From Bradyrhizobium sp. SZCCT0153 (lineage in GTDB: Bacteria > Pseudomonadota > Alphaproteobacteria > Rhizobiales > Xanthobacteraceae): a stretch of DNA of 64,000 nt. The notes under the pieces were generated by a model that was not told where the DNA came from, made no database searches, and saw only the letters and a program-made list of their open reading frames with translations. A program made the position numbers and the translations under genes. Of the stretch, positions 37,023-45,862 are shown in pieces. Every line of letters begins with the position of its first letter. Position 1 is the first letter of the stretch. The stretch covers positions 1 through 64,000 of the forward strand of contig NZ_JAFCKS010000002.1 in the NCBI RefSeq assembly GCF_018129995.1. Direction: 5' to 3'.

Positions 37023-38597
37023 ATGGCAACGCTCCGCGCCGCGCGCGCCTGGACCCGGCGGCAGTTCCTGGTCCGCTCCACCTCAAGCCTCGCCGTCGCC
37101 TCGCTCGGCACACTCGCCAAGCCGCACCTCGGCCGCGCCGCGGATCGTCCGCAGATCGCAGGCGGCATCCAGTCCGGCGATATCTCGGACGGCTCGGCTG
37201 TGATCTGGGCGCGCGCTGACCGGCCTGCGCGCATGCAGGTGGAGTGCTCGACCGTCGAGAGCTTCAAGACCGTCATCGCGTCAGCTTCGCGCGATGCGTT
37301 GCCGGACGCCGACTTCACGTCAAAAGTCCTTCTGAACGATCTGCCACCGGGGCAAGACATCTTCTATCGAGTCCGCTTCGACGACATCGCGACCGGCGTT
37401 GCCGGCGAAACCCGCGTCGGCCATTTCCGCACCGCGCCGTCTGCCGGCCGGTCGATCTCGTTCCTGTGGTCGGGTGATGTCGCGGGGCAGGGCTGGGGCA
37501 TCGACATCTCGCGCGGCGGCTATCGCAGCTATCGCACGATGCTCGACAACCGCCCGGACTTCTTCATCCACTCCGGCGACCACATCTACGCCGACTGCAC
37601 GATTCCCTCCCAGCAGAAGCTGCCGAACGGAGAGACCTGGCGCAATCTGGTGACCGAGGAGAAATCCGAGGTCGCGCACACGCTGGCGCAGTTCCGCGGC
37701 AACTACAAATACAACCACCTCGACGAGCATTTCCGCGCTTTCCACGCCGAGGTGCCGATGTTCGCGCAGTGGGACGACCACGAGGTCACCAACGACTGGT
37801 CGCCGACCGGCAGCTATGACGACGCCGGCCACGAGGACGACGGCACGCCGCGTTTGGTCGCGCGCGCCCGCCGCGCCTTCTTCGACTTCATGCCGATCCG
37901 CGACATCGGCGCGCGGAAGGGGCGGGTCTATCGCAAGATCGCCTATGGTCCGCGGCTCGATGTCTTCATGATCGACATGCGCAGCTATCGCGACGACAGC
38001 TGGAACAAGGGCGATGACCATCGCGGCTGGATCCTGGGCGCCGAGCAGCTCGCCTGGCTGAAGCGCGAGCTCGCCGCCTCGCGCGCTACCTGGAAGGTGA
38101 TCGCCGCCGACCTGCCGATCGGCCTCGTCAGCCCGGATGCGGTTGCGCTCGGCGACGGGCCGCCCGACCGGCGCGAGCACGAAATCGCCGATCTGCTGGC
38201 CTCGATCAAGCGCACCGGTGTTCGCAACATCGTCTGGCTCACCGCCGACATGCACTACACCGCTGCGCATTATTACGATCCAAACAAGGCGCAGTTCAGG
38301 GATTTCGAGCCGTTCTGGGAATTCGTCTCCGGTCCCCTGCATGCCGGCACCTGGGGGCCGGGCGAACTGGACGACACGTTTGGTCCGGTCGCGATGTACC
38401 AGAACGGATGCAGCGAAGCGCAGGGCGAGAATCTGGCGCCCTGCTTCGGCTTGCAGTTCTTCGGCCGCGTCGATATCGACGGCCGCAACGGCGTGATGAC
38501 CGTGACGCTGAAAGACGTCGACGACCGCGACCTCTGGTCGGTCGACATCGAGCCGCAGCCGCAGGCACGCCCGGCCGTGGTGGCGCAGCATTCCTAA
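37023..38597 (+). CDS. PhoD-like alkaline phosphatase, Tat-exported
   Basis: The 524-residue protein has a twin-arginine signal (WTRRQFLVRS then STSSLAVASLGTLA), an N-terminal beta domain (GGIQSGDISDGSAVIWARAD) and the PhoD metallophosphatase domain with SGDHIYAD, WDDHEVTNDW, DMRSYRDDS and TADMHYTAAHYYD. PhoD enzymes cleave phosphate mono- and diesters outside the cell using Fe3+ and Ca2+. No Pho box was noticed nearby. The stop overlaps that of a convergent gene by four bases. Confidence 0.9.
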   Translation: MATLRAARAWTRRQFLVRSTSSLAVASLGTLAKPHLGRAADRPQIAGGIQSGDISDGSAVIWARADRPARMQVECSTVESFKTVIASASRDALPDADFTSKVLLNDLPPGQDIFYRVRFDDIATGVAGETRVGHFRTAPSAGRSISFLWSGDVAGQGWGIDISRGGYRSYRTMLDNRPDFFIHSGDHIYADCTIPSQQKLPNGETWRNLVTEEKSEVAHTLAQFRGNYKYNHLDEHFRAFHAEVPMFAQWDDHEVTNDWSPTGSYDDAGHEDDGTPRLVARARRAFFDFMPIRDIGARKGRVYRKIAYGPRLDVFMIDMRSYRDDSWNKGDDHRGWILGAEQLAWLKRELAASRATWKVIAADLPIGLVSPDAVALGDGPPDRREHEIADLLASIKRTGVRNIVWLTADMHYTAAHYYDPNKAQFRDFEPFWEFVSGPLHAGTWGPGELDDTFGPVAMYQNGCSEAQGENLAPCFGLQFFGRVDIDGRNGVMTVTLKDVDDRDLWSVDIEPQPQARPAVVAQHS

Positions 38598-38815
38598 GGC
38601 ATGCGCAGGCCGATGCCGCCGCGCACGGGCCGGGTCACGGGCTGCGGGGCTTCTGCGCGCGCATTCATCCAGGCCGGCAGCTGCGGGGCCGTGGATTGCC
38701 GGACGAAAAACTCGCCCTGCTTGGGTGAGCCCATATAGGCGAAGCCGTCGGCATAGGTCGGCGTGGCACCGGCAAGGGCGGCCGCCAGGATGGCCATCGT
38801 CAGAATCGTCTGCAT
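38594..38815 (-). CDS. Small secreted protein
   Basis: The 73-residue product has a signal peptide (MQTILTMAILAAALAGATPT, then YADG) and a short mature part with GFAYMGSPKQGEFFVRQS. The ATG at 38815 follows GGAGACGATC. No family is known to me. It is convergent with the PhoD-like gene; the stop codons overlap. Confidence 0.6.
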   Translation of the reverse strand: MQTILTMAILAAALAGATPTYADGFAYMGSPKQGEFFVRQSTAPQLPAWMNARAEAPQPVTRPVRGGIGLRMP

Positions 38816-39060
38816 GATCGTCTCCGTGTCGCGTGCGGCCGGAATGACCGCCATGGTCTGATGCTGACAGGAGAGGGGCATAAGCTGAAATGCCGTTTGG
38901 CTGTCGCGGCGATGCCCGCCGGCTATTTTGCTAACCCGATCTTGATTGGTCCAGGGGTGCCATCCGCGCTAAAGTGCCCGCTCCCGCCGCCTCTTTTCCA
39001 TCACCGAAGAGTCCGTTCCCGCGGACCCACCGCGCGCTGAAATACGTCAGGAGTTAACTC

Positions 39061-39879
39061 ATGGGCAATCTGAAGACACAGGGCATCAGCATGCCCAAGC
39101 TCGGCCTCGGCACATTCCGCATGCAGGGCGATGCCTGCCGCGACGCGGTCGAGAGCGCGCTGTCGATCGGGTATCGCCACATCGACACGGCCGAGATGTA
39201 CGGCAACGAGGAACCGATCGGCGCGGCTCTCGCCGCGGCGCGGCTGCCGCGCAGCGAGCTGCATGTCACGACGAAGGTCTGGCACGAGAATCTGGCGCCG
39301 GACGCGATCCGACGGGCCTTCGACGCCAGCCTGAACAAGCTGCGACTCGACCATGTCGATCTCTATCTCGTGCATTGGCCGTCGAAAGCCGCGAACTGGG
39401 GCGCGGTTTTCGACACCTTGATGAAGCTGAAGGAGGAGGGGCGCACGCGGGCGATCGGCGTTGCCAATTTCACCACGGCGCTGCTCAAGATCGCGGTCGA
39501 GGACATCAAGGCGCCGATCGCCTGCAACCAGATCGAATATCACGCCATGCTCGATCAATCGAAGGTGCTGGCCTATCTCCAGGCCAGGTCGATTCCGCTG
39601 GTCGCCTATTGCCCGCTGGCACAGGGACGCATCGCCTCGGATCCGGTGCTGGCGGAGATCGGCACCAGGCACAATGCGACGGCTGCGCAGGTTGCGCTGA
39701 AATGGCTGCTCGATCAGGACGGCGTCGCGGCGATCCCGAAGGCCGCGCGCCGCGAGAGCCAGCAGGCCAATCTCGACGCAATGAAGATCACGCTCGACGA
39801 TGCCGACCGCAAGAAGATCGCTGCGTTGCCCAAGGACAGTCGCTGCGTCAATCCCGGCTTTGCGCCGGCGTGGGATTAG
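39061..39879 (+). CDS. Aldo/keto reductase
   Basis: The 272-residue (beta/alpha)8 enzyme reduces aldehydes and ketones with NADPH. The catalytic tetrad is visible: Asp in YRHIDTAEMY, Tyr in the same motif, Lys in VTTKVWHE and His in LVHWPS. The cofactor-phosphate region IPKAARRESQQANLDA is present. Length and motifs fit the 2,5-diketogluconate reductase-like AKR5 group, whose members accept many carbonyls. AGGAGTTAACTC lies before the ATG. Confidence 0.92.
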   Translation: MGNLKTQGISMPKLGLGTFRMQGDACRDAVESALSIGYRHIDTAEMYGNEEPIGAALAAARLPRSELHVTTKVWHENLAPDAIRRAFDASLNKLRLDHVDLYLVHWPSKAANWGAVFDTLMKLKEEGRTRAIGVANFTTALLKIAVEDIKAPIACNQIEYHAMLDQSKVLAYLQARSIPLVAYCPLAQGRIASDPVLAEIGTRHNATAAQVALKWLLDQDGVAAIPKAARRESQQANLDAMKITLDDADRKKIAALPKDSRCVNPGFAPAWD

Positions 39880-39908
39880 CTTTGCCAGCACAGTTTTGAG
39901 ACGCAAAG

Positions 39909-39932
39909 AAATGGCCCCGCGAGGGGCCATTT
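39909..39932. terminator. Bidirectional terminator
   Basis: AAATGGCCCC-GCGA-GGGGCCATTT is a perfect 10-base stem between the convergent aldo/keto reductase gene and the His-rich protein gene. It lies 29 and 17 bases past their stops and serves both strands. Confidence 0.8.
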
Positions 39933-39949
39933 CCATGATGCGTTAGGCA

Positions 39950-40168
39950 TTAATCCCAGTGGTGACGGTGACCACGCTTGACCACCACGACCCGGTCGCG
40001 ATGGTGCCAGCCGCGATGCCAGCCATGGTCGCGATGCTCGCGCATTTCGGCGCGGGCGCCGTAGCCGTGATGGCCGCTCTTGATCACCACCGTTTCGGCA
40101 TTCGCCATCGTCGGTGCAACGATCGCGAGCGCGCCGAGAGCCGCAACCACAAAACCAAGCTTCTTCAT
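39950..40168 (-). CDS. Small secreted His/Arg-rich protein
   Basis: The 72-residue protein has a signal peptide (MKKLGFVVAALGALAIVAPT, then MANA) and a mature part packed with His (HRDHGWHRGWHHRDR and KRGHRHHWD). It could bind metal ions in the periplasm (inference from composition). GGAGGACATC before the ATG at 40168 fixes the start. A weak EcfG-like element (GGAAC-N16-AGTT) and a strong dyad lie upstream. Confidence 0.75.
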   Translation of the reverse strand: MKKLGFVVAALGALAIVAPTMANAETVVIKSGHHGYGARAEMREHRDHGWHRGWHHRDRVVVVKRGHRHHWD

Positions 40169-40243
40169 GATGTCCTCCTCCAATTCAATGCCAATGAGAA
40201 CTGCGCATGCGCGCGAACGTTCCGGAGGAACGGGAAGAGAATT

Positions 40244-40259
40244 CTGAACACTTGTTCAG
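40244..40259. promoter_or_regulatory. Perfect dyad upstream of the His-rich protein gene
   Basis: CTGAACA-CT-TGTTCAG has perfect 7-base arms and lies 76 bases upstream of the minus-strand ATG at 40168. It is a candidate repressor or activator site; the regulator is unknown. Confidence 0.45.
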
Positions 40260-40263
40260 GTAG

Positions 40264-40716
40264 TTAATCGCAGCGTTGCTGCGCGGGTGTCGGCGCGCCG
40301 GTGGCGACGTATTTGCCGTCCCTGATCGTGTACTGGCCGCGCTCGCTGCGATTGTAGATCGCACGCAGCCTTCCTTGCTTTGACACCAGCAGGCCGAACT
40401 CTCGCGTCTGCTGGAGCGAGGGGAAGTACACCATCAGATTGAGCAGGCCCTCGGCGTTGACCGTTGCGGACACCACTTCGTTCTCGTCCCTGGCCTCGCC
40501 GAAATCACGCCGGTACATCACCCGGCCGTCCTTCCGGATCTCGTAGGTCAAGAGGGCGCCCTTGTCGCGGTCGGGCCGAGCTGCGCAGTCGACCGCCCAT
40601 GAGCCGAGCAGGCCCCATTGCTCGACCGTTGCCGCAAGCGACCCGGCGCCGGCTGCGGCGGTGAACGCGACCCACAGCACCGCTGCCGCGATCAAGCGGC
40701 TCAAACCACGCGTCAT
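40264..40716 (-). CDS. Secreted protein of unknown function
   Basis: The 150-residue product has a signal peptide (LIAAAVLWVAFTAAAGAGSL) and a mature domain with two Cys (SWAVDCAARPD and QQRCD), probably one disulphide, and beta-rich segments (LLTYEIRKDGRVMYRRDF). Proteins of this pattern (GSWAxDC...) are found in Bradyrhizobium without known function. I chose the ATG at 40716 to begin at the signal peptide; the frame is open to 40815. Confidence 0.65.
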   Translation of the reverse strand: MTRGLSRLIAAAVLWVAFTAAAGAGSLAATVEQWGLLGSWAVDCAARPDRDKGALLTYEIRKDGRVMYRRDFGEARDENEVVSATVNAEGLLNLMVYFPSLQQTREFGLLVSKQGRLRAIYNRSERGQYTIRDGKYVATGAPTPAQQRCD

Positions 40717-40873
40717 GTCCTGAAGATCCCCGCCTCGAAGAATTCCAAAGTGTAGCAGCCTGCTCGCAGCCGTCCATGGCAGCAGCCGATCGCGCGCGAA
40801 TTTGATCCGCGTCAATGAGGCGGCCTGATTGCCCTGTAGGATGGTGCTTCCGGTAGGCGAATTGGATAGATCG

Positions 40874-41146
40874 ATGCTGAATCAAGTCGTGGATTTTGCG
40901 GGCGAAGTGCTGCCGGGGAGCCGTGCCGCGCCGCCTTACTCCGAGACCGCGTTTCTGGCCGAGCTGGGCGACCGCCTGAGGTCCTCGCGCATGCGCTGCG
41001 ACCTGTCGCGCCGCGAACTCGCCCGCCGCTCCGGGATTTCCGAGCGCTACATCGCCCAGATCGAGGCCGGTAAGGGCAACGTCTCGATCGTGCTGCTGCT
41101 GCGGCTGGCCTCCGCGATCCACGGCAGCCAGCCCCAGGCGGCCTGA
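40874..41146 (+). CDS. XRE-type helix-turn-helix regulator, short
   Basis: The 90-residue protein has an XRE/Cro helix-turn-helix (LGDRLRSSRMRCDLSRRELA, then RRSGISERYIAQIEAGKGNV) after a 30-residue N-terminal arm. It resembles the DNA-binding part of BoxR-type aromatic regulators without their C-terminal shikimate-kinase-like domain. It sits 18 bases before an extradiol-dioxygenase-type gene, so it may be a local regulator. No ligand domain is visible. Confidence 0.82.
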   Translation: MLNQVVDFAGEVLPGSRAAPPYSETAFLAELGDRLRSSRMRCDLSRRELARRSGISERYIAQIEAGKGNVSIVLLLRLASAIHGSQPQAA

Positions 41147-41164
41147 CGCTTTGAGGTGACCGCG

Positions 41165-42019
41165 ATGGGGCAGCTCGTACTGGCAGCGAAGGTCACCCAT
41201 GTTCCATCCTTGATGTTGTCGGAGCAGCCAGGAAGCTCCTTGCGCGCCGCGCGCGAAGCGGCCGTCCAATCCCTGCGCGAGCTTGGACGGCGGGCGAAAC
41301 AGCGTGGCGTCACCAGCTTCGTGGTGTTTGACACCCATTGGCTCTCCAATTTCGGCTATCACATCAACGCCAATGCCCGGCATCGCGGCTCGTTCACCAG
41401 CCACGAGGCGCCGCAGATGATTCAGGATCTGCGCTACGACCTGCCGGGCGACACGCGGCTCGCCGAGGCAATCGCCAGCGGGGCCGGCGATGCAGGCCTC
41501 AATGTCATCGCGCACCAGGTGGCGAGCCTCGGGCTCGAGTACGGCACCATCGTGCCGATGCACTACATGAACCCGGATGGCTTCGCGAAGGTGATCTCGG
41601 TCGCCTCGCCGCTGTTCACGTCCTTCGAGGAAAGCCGTACCCTCGGCGAAGCGACGCGCCGTGCGATCGAGAAATCCGGCGAACAGGTCGCGATCGTTGC
41701 CAGCGGCTCGCTCTCGCATCGGCTCTGGCCCAACAAGAAGCTGGGCCCTGAGGCGTGGACGAGTGTTGCCAGCGAGTTCAACCGCCAGGTCGATCTCCGC
41801 GTGCTCGAGCTTTGGCAAAGCCGCCGCTACCGCGAATTCCTCGACATGCTCCCGGACTATGCCACCAAGTGCAATGGCGAAGGCGGCATGGCTGACACCA
41901 TCATGCTATTCGCCGCGCTTGGCTGGTACGAGTACCATGGCAGAGCCGAGCAGCTCTGCGAGTACTTTCCGTCATCCGGCAGCGGCCAGGTGAACGTGGA
42001 GTTTCACGTCGAGGCGTGA
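41165..42019 (+). CDS. Class III extradiol dioxygenase-family protein (LigB type)
   Basis: The 284-residue protein matches the LigB-type superfamily that cleaves catechols with Fe(II), nearest to 3,4-dihydroxyphenylacetate 2,3-dioxygenase: AAKVTHVPSLMLSEQPGS, VVFDTHWLSNFGYHINA, and LGLEYGTIVPMHYM with metal-site His residues. GAGGTGAC precedes the ATG at 41165. No other ring-degradation gene is next to it, so the substrate is uncertain. It follows an XRE regulator gene in a probable two-gene unit. Confidence 0.82.
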   Translation: MGQLVLAAKVTHVPSLMLSEQPGSSLRAAREAAVQSLRELGRRAKQRGVTSFVVFDTHWLSNFGYHINANARHRGSFTSHEAPQMIQDLRYDLPGDTRLAEAIASGAGDAGLNVIAHQVASLGLEYGTIVPMHYMNPDGFAKVISVASPLFTSFEESRTLGEATRRAIEKSGEQVAIVASGSLSHRLWPNKKLGPEAWTSVASEFNRQVDLRVLELWQSRRYREFLDMLPDYATKCNGEGGMADTIMLFAALGWYEYHGRAEQLCEYFPSSGSGQVNVEFHVEA

Positions 42020-42029
42020 GGCATAGCCT

Positions 42030-43265
42030 TCACGCTCGCGCCTTCTCGACATTGGCGCTGCGGGCTGGCACGCCGAACTCCCGGCGGCAGACCTCGGCCA
42101 GCACGGCGACGCCGTCGCGGATCTGCTGATGCGAGGGGCTTGCAAAGCACAGCCTGAGGCGCGAGCTGGAATGGCTCTTGTCGGTCGACCATTCCGGCCC
42201 CGGGTTGATCGAGACGCCGGCCGCGAGTGCAGCCTGGTACAGCTTCAGCGTGTCGACCTGATCGGGCAGCTTCACCCACAGGAAGATGCCGCCCTTGGGC
42301 TCCTCGAACTCGGCCGCGGTGCCGAATTGCTCGTTGAGGGCTTCCATCAGCGTATCGAGCTTGGTGCGCAGCGCCTTGGTCAGCGCCGGCACGTGGCTTG
42401 CGAAGTGCGGCTTGCAATAGGCGGCGAGCACCATCTGCTCCAGCGCGCCGGAGCCGGCGTCCGTCTTCAGTGCCAGCATCCGCGACATCACATCCCAGGG
42501 CGCGACGATGAAGCCGACACGCAGCGCCGGCGCGATCGATTTCGAGAACGAGCCGATATGGATCACGCCGCCGTTCGGGCTCATCGCGTAAATTGCCGGC
42601 GGCCGCTGGCCGGACCAGACGAGGTCGGCATAGCAATCGTCCTCGAAAACAGGCACGCCATATTCGGCGGCCAGCCGCACCAGTTCGGCGCGGCGGCTCT
42701 CCGGCATGATGCTGCCGGTCGGGTTCTGCACGGTCGGAATGGTGTAGATGTATTTCGGCCGGATGCCGCGGCTCTTCAGGTCGGCCAGCGTCGAGGCCAG
42801 CGCGTCCATGCGCATGCCGTCCTCGTCGAGCGGGATGCCCACCACGTTGACCCCGAGCCGTGCCAGGCGGGTCAAGGAGCCCTGATAGCTCTCCTGCTCG
42901 AAGATCACGGTGTCGCCGCGGCTCAGCAGCGTCGAGTTGACGAGGTCAAGCGCCTGCAGCGAGCCGGAGACGATCAGCAGATCGTCCACGGTGCAGTTGA
43001 TGCCGGCATCGCGCTTGAGTTTTGTCACCAGGAATTCGCGCAATGGCAGGTAACCTTGCGGACCATGTGCCAACCCGTAAGTGGCAAGCGATCGGCCCTC
43101 ACGTTGCAAGGCCGTGCTGGCGGCCTCGATCAGCTCATCCAGTGGCAGCTGCCCGGAATCGTTGTTGCCGCCGACAAAACTGTATTTGGCAAGGCCCGTC
43201 CAGCGCGCGGAAGGGGCCGGTAGCCCTGCGGGAAACAGGGGCGCGAAATCGAAGCTGGACGTCAT
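42030..43265 (-). CDS. PLP-dependent aminotransferase (class I/II, LysN/MocR-like fold)
   Basis: The 411-residue protein has the fold-type I PLP core: LATYGLAHGPQGYLPLREFL, NPTGSIMPESRR, FEDDCYADLVW and the PLP-lysine motif IHIGSFSKSIAPALRVGFI. It lacks the GntR helix-turn-helix of MocR regulators, so it is a free-standing enzyme of the 2-aminoadipate/valine-pyruvate group. GAGGAAC before the ATG at 43265 sets the start. The amino donor is not predictable. It is convergent with the dioxygenase-type gene. Confidence 0.87.
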   Translation of the reverse strand: MTSSFDFAPLFPAGLPAPSARWTGLAKYSFVGGNNDSGQLPLDELIEAASTALQREGRSLATYGLAHGPQGYLPLREFLVTKLKRDAGINCTVDDLLIVSGSLQALDLVNSTLLSRGDTVIFEQESYQGSLTRLARLGVNVVGIPLDEDGMRMDALASTLADLKSRGIRPKYIYTIPTVQNPTGSIMPESRRAELVRLAAEYGVPVFEDDCYADLVWSGQRPPAIYAMSPNGGVIHIGSFSKSIAPALRVGFIVAPWDVMSRMLALKTDAGSGALEQMVLAAYCKPHFASHVPALTKALRTKLDTLMEALNEQFGTAAEFEEPKGGIFLWVKLPDQVDTLKLYQAALAAGVSINPGPEWSTDKSHSSSRLRLCFASPSHQQIRDGVAVLAEVCRREFGVPARSANVEKARA

Positions 43266-43344
43266 GGGGGCGTTCCTCTTTTCTGTTTCTTGTTGAGCGG
43301 CCGGCGTTGCGCCGGTCAGCCTTGCTTCTGTCGTGCCGGCCGCC

Positions 43345-43872
43345 TCACTTCTTGCCGGCCGTCCGGGTCGGACGGCCTTGGCTGATGAAAGCGTAATGTG
43401 CATTGGCGACGCCGCCAACCATCAAGGCCTCGACAACAGGCTCGGCGATCTCGCCCGCGGCGGCCCAGTCGACGAGGAAATTGGCTCCGGTCCCGCCGCG
43501 AACGTCGTCGGTCGGAATGAAGATCGAGACGGTGGCCAGAGGCTTCAGCGCCACCTGACCCTTCAGGTAGGTCTCCACCTGCTTGCCTGCCGTGTCGAAA
43601 TAGGCGATGCGTTTGACCACCAGCGGCTGGGTCTCGGAGGCGTTGTGCACGCTCAAGGTCACCGAGAAGTCGACACGCAGCTTGCCCTGGCTCATCGCGA
43701 CGCTGGAATAGGCCGGCACGTAGAACCCGCCGGAGACCGTGAGTTCCTCCTTCGGCAGTGCGGTGAGCGAATCGGCAAAGTTTTGTTCGATATTGACCTT
43801 GGACTGCGCGGCCGCAGGCAAGACGGATGCGAGCGTGCCTATCAACACGGCGGCAGCGAACGCCAAACGCAT
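43345..43872 (-). CDS. DUF3124 periplasmic protein
   Basis: The 175-residue protein has a signal peptide (MRLAFAAAVLIGTLASVLPA, then AAQS) and the DUF3124 core: VTLSVHNASETQPLVVKRIA, YFDTAGKQVETYLKG and GGTGANFLVDWAAAG, ending with PVVEALMVGGV. The function of the family is unknown; the fold looks immunoglobulin-like. It is divergent from the antiporter gene, 67 bases apart. Confidence 0.85.
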   Translation of the reverse strand: MRLAFAAAVLIGTLASVLPAAAQSKVNIEQNFADSLTALPKEELTVSGGFYVPAYSSVAMSQGKLRVDFSVTLSVHNASETQPLVVKRIAYFDTAGKQVETYLKGQVALKPLATVSIFIPTDDVRGGTGANFLVDWAAAGEIAEPVVEALMVGGVANAHYAFISQGRPTRTAGKK

Positions 43873-43939
43873 GTGACGAATTGCTCGCTTGCCGCGCCGC
43901 ACTCGATCACTAGGGTGCGGCAAAACGGACCGATCTGGC

Positions 43940-45670
43940 ATGCACGAGCTCATTCGCGACATCACTCTCTGTATTCTGTTTGCCTGGATGCTGGGCTTGC
44001 TCGCCCATTTCTCCCGGCAGCCGCTGATCCTGGCCTATCTTATCGCCGGCTTCTGCATTGGTCCATTCGGCGCCGGCTGGGTCAAGTCGCAGGAATCGAT
44101 CAGCGTCATCTCCGAGCTCGGCCTGATCTTCATGCTGTTCATGATCGGCCTGGAGATCGACCTGAAGAAGATCGTGCGGGCCGGAAAGGTGATCCTGTTC
44201 GCGGCGGGCGGCCAGCTCCTCGGCGGCTGCCTGCTCGGGGTGCTGTTCTTCGCCGGCATCGGTCTGTCGCTCGGCGGGGGGCAGTTCGACGCGGTCTATC
44301 TCTGCGTCGCCTGCGCGCTGTCGAGCACGGTCATCATCGTCAAGGTGCTGTACGAGAAGCGCGAGCTCGATACGCTGCCCGGCCGTATCACGCTCGGCGT
44401 ACTGGTGCTCCAGGACATCTTCGCCATTCTCTTCCTGGCGGTGCAGCCGAGCCTTGCCAATCTCGAGATCAGCGTCATCCTGCTCTCGATCGCCCGGGTC
44501 GCGGTGCTGGTGGCCGCCGCGCTGTTGGTCAGCCGCTACGTGCTGCCGCGCCTGTTTCACCAGATCGCCCGCCGCCCCGAACTGATCCTGCTCGGCGCGC
44601 TCGCCTGGTGCTTCCTGGTCGCCGAGACGGCCGAGCGGCTGTCGCTGTCGCGCGAGATGGGCGCCCTGATCGCCGGCGTCTCGCTCTCGACCTTTCCCTA
44701 TGCGCTCGACGTCACCGCCAAGGTCACGACGCTGCGCGACTTCTTCATCACGCTGTTCTTCGTCGCGCTCGGCATGACCATTCCCGTGCCAGGCCTCTCC
44801 GTGATCGGACTTGCCTTGATGATCGCGGCGTTCACGGTGCTGAGCCGCCTCGTCACCACCTTCGCCCCGCTCTATCTGATGAAGCAGGGCCTGCGCGCCA
44901 GCCTGTTGCCGGCCCTGAACCTCGCGCAGATATCCGAGTTCTCGCTGGTGGTGATCCAGACCGGCGTTGCCGACAACCACATCGCAGCCGAGACGGCGAA
45001 TGCGGCCTCCTTCGCCTTCGTGGTGCTGGCCGTGCTCTCGACCTTCGTGATGACCCGCAGTGACGAGATCACCCGCTGGGCGATCGGCCCCTTGAAGCGC
45101 ATCGGTCTGAAGGACCTCGACGACGGCCACGCGCACGGTGAGGACGGCCACGAGGGCGGCCACGGCGAGGCCCGCCGGATCGTCATCCTCGGCTTTTTCC
45201 GTGCGGCGAGCGCGCTGCTGGCCGAGATCGAACGGCAAGCACCGGTGCTGCTCGAGCAGATCACCGTGATCGACTTCAATCCCAATGTGTTCCAGACGCT
45301 GCTTTCGCGCGGCCTGCACGTGATCTATGGCGACATCAGCAGCGCCGACACGCTGCTCCATGCCGGCGTCGGCAAGTCCGAGATGATCATCCTCAGCGTG
45401 CCGGATGCGCTTCTGAAGGGCGCCAGCAACGAGAAGCTGGTCCGCCACGTCCGCACCCTCAACCCGACCGCCATGATCGTTGCCACCGCCGATCTCTTGT
45501 CGGATGTGGACGAACTCTACGCGGCCGGCGCCAGCTATGTCACCGTGACCCGGCTCAGCGACGCCCATGAGTTGTTCACGGTGATCGAGGCGGCCCAGGC
45601 CGGCCTGCTGGCCGACAAGCGCGCCGAGCTCGATCAGCGGCTCGGCGAGCGGCGCGAAGTGCTGCCCTGA
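43940..45670 (+). CDS. CPA2-type cation:proton antiporter (KefB/YbaL-like)
   Basis: The 576-residue protein has a 12-13 helix Na+/H+ exchanger domain (LIRDITLCILFAWMLGLLAH, GLIFMLFMIGLEIDLKKI, LGVLVLQDIFAILFLAVQP) and a C-terminal RCK/TrkA-N domain from about residue 410. It would exchange K+ or Na+ for protons at the inner membrane. In the RCK domain the usual GxGxxG is GFFRAA (ILGFFRAASALLAEIE), so dinucleotide binding may be lost. A His-rich linker (DGHAHGEDGHEGGHGE) joins the parts. Confidence 0.9.
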   Translation: MHELIRDITLCILFAWMLGLLAHFSRQPLILAYLIAGFCIGPFGAGWVKSQESISVISELGLIFMLFMIGLEIDLKKIVRAGKVILFAAGGQLLGGCLLGVLFFAGIGLSLGGGQFDAVYLCVACALSSTVIIVKVLYEKRELDTLPGRITLGVLVLQDIFAILFLAVQPSLANLEISVILLSIARVAVLVAAALLVSRYVLPRLFHQIARRPELILLGALAWCFLVAETAERLSLSREMGALIAGVSLSTFPYALDVTAKVTTLRDFFITLFFVALGMTIPVPGLSVIGLALMIAAFTVLSRLVTTFAPLYLMKQGLRASLLPALNLAQISEFSLVVIQTGVADNHIAAETANAASFAFVVLAVLSTFVMTRSDEITRWAIGPLKRIGLKDLDDGHAHGEDGHEGGHGEARRIVILGFFRAASALLAEIERQAPVLLEQITVIDFNPNVFQTLLSRGLHVIYGDISSADTLLHAGVGKSEMIILSVPDALLKGASNEKLVRHVRTLNPTAMIVATADLLSDVDELYAAGASYVTVTRLSDAHELFTVIEAAQAGLLADKRAELDQRLGERREVLP

Positions 45671-45862
45671 CGGTGTCCGGCGGCCTTCCTCCCGGGCTAT
45701 TTGCTCCCAAATCCCTGGTATCTTCGGTGCAAGCCTTCAGCGGTGCACGCCTGAAACCTTCTGACCGGGCCGCCATCGGGCATATGCGGTTGCGTCCAGG
45801 ACACTAGCGCCCCGGCCCAAGTCCGGCTAAGCCTCCGGGCCATAACCGATAGAGATTGGGAA

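Noticed and set aside
45671..45862. FMN riboswitch before ribB
   Set aside because: ATCTTCGGTGCA recalls the first strand of the RFN element, but the GGGTGAAATTCCC-type and closing parts are absent.
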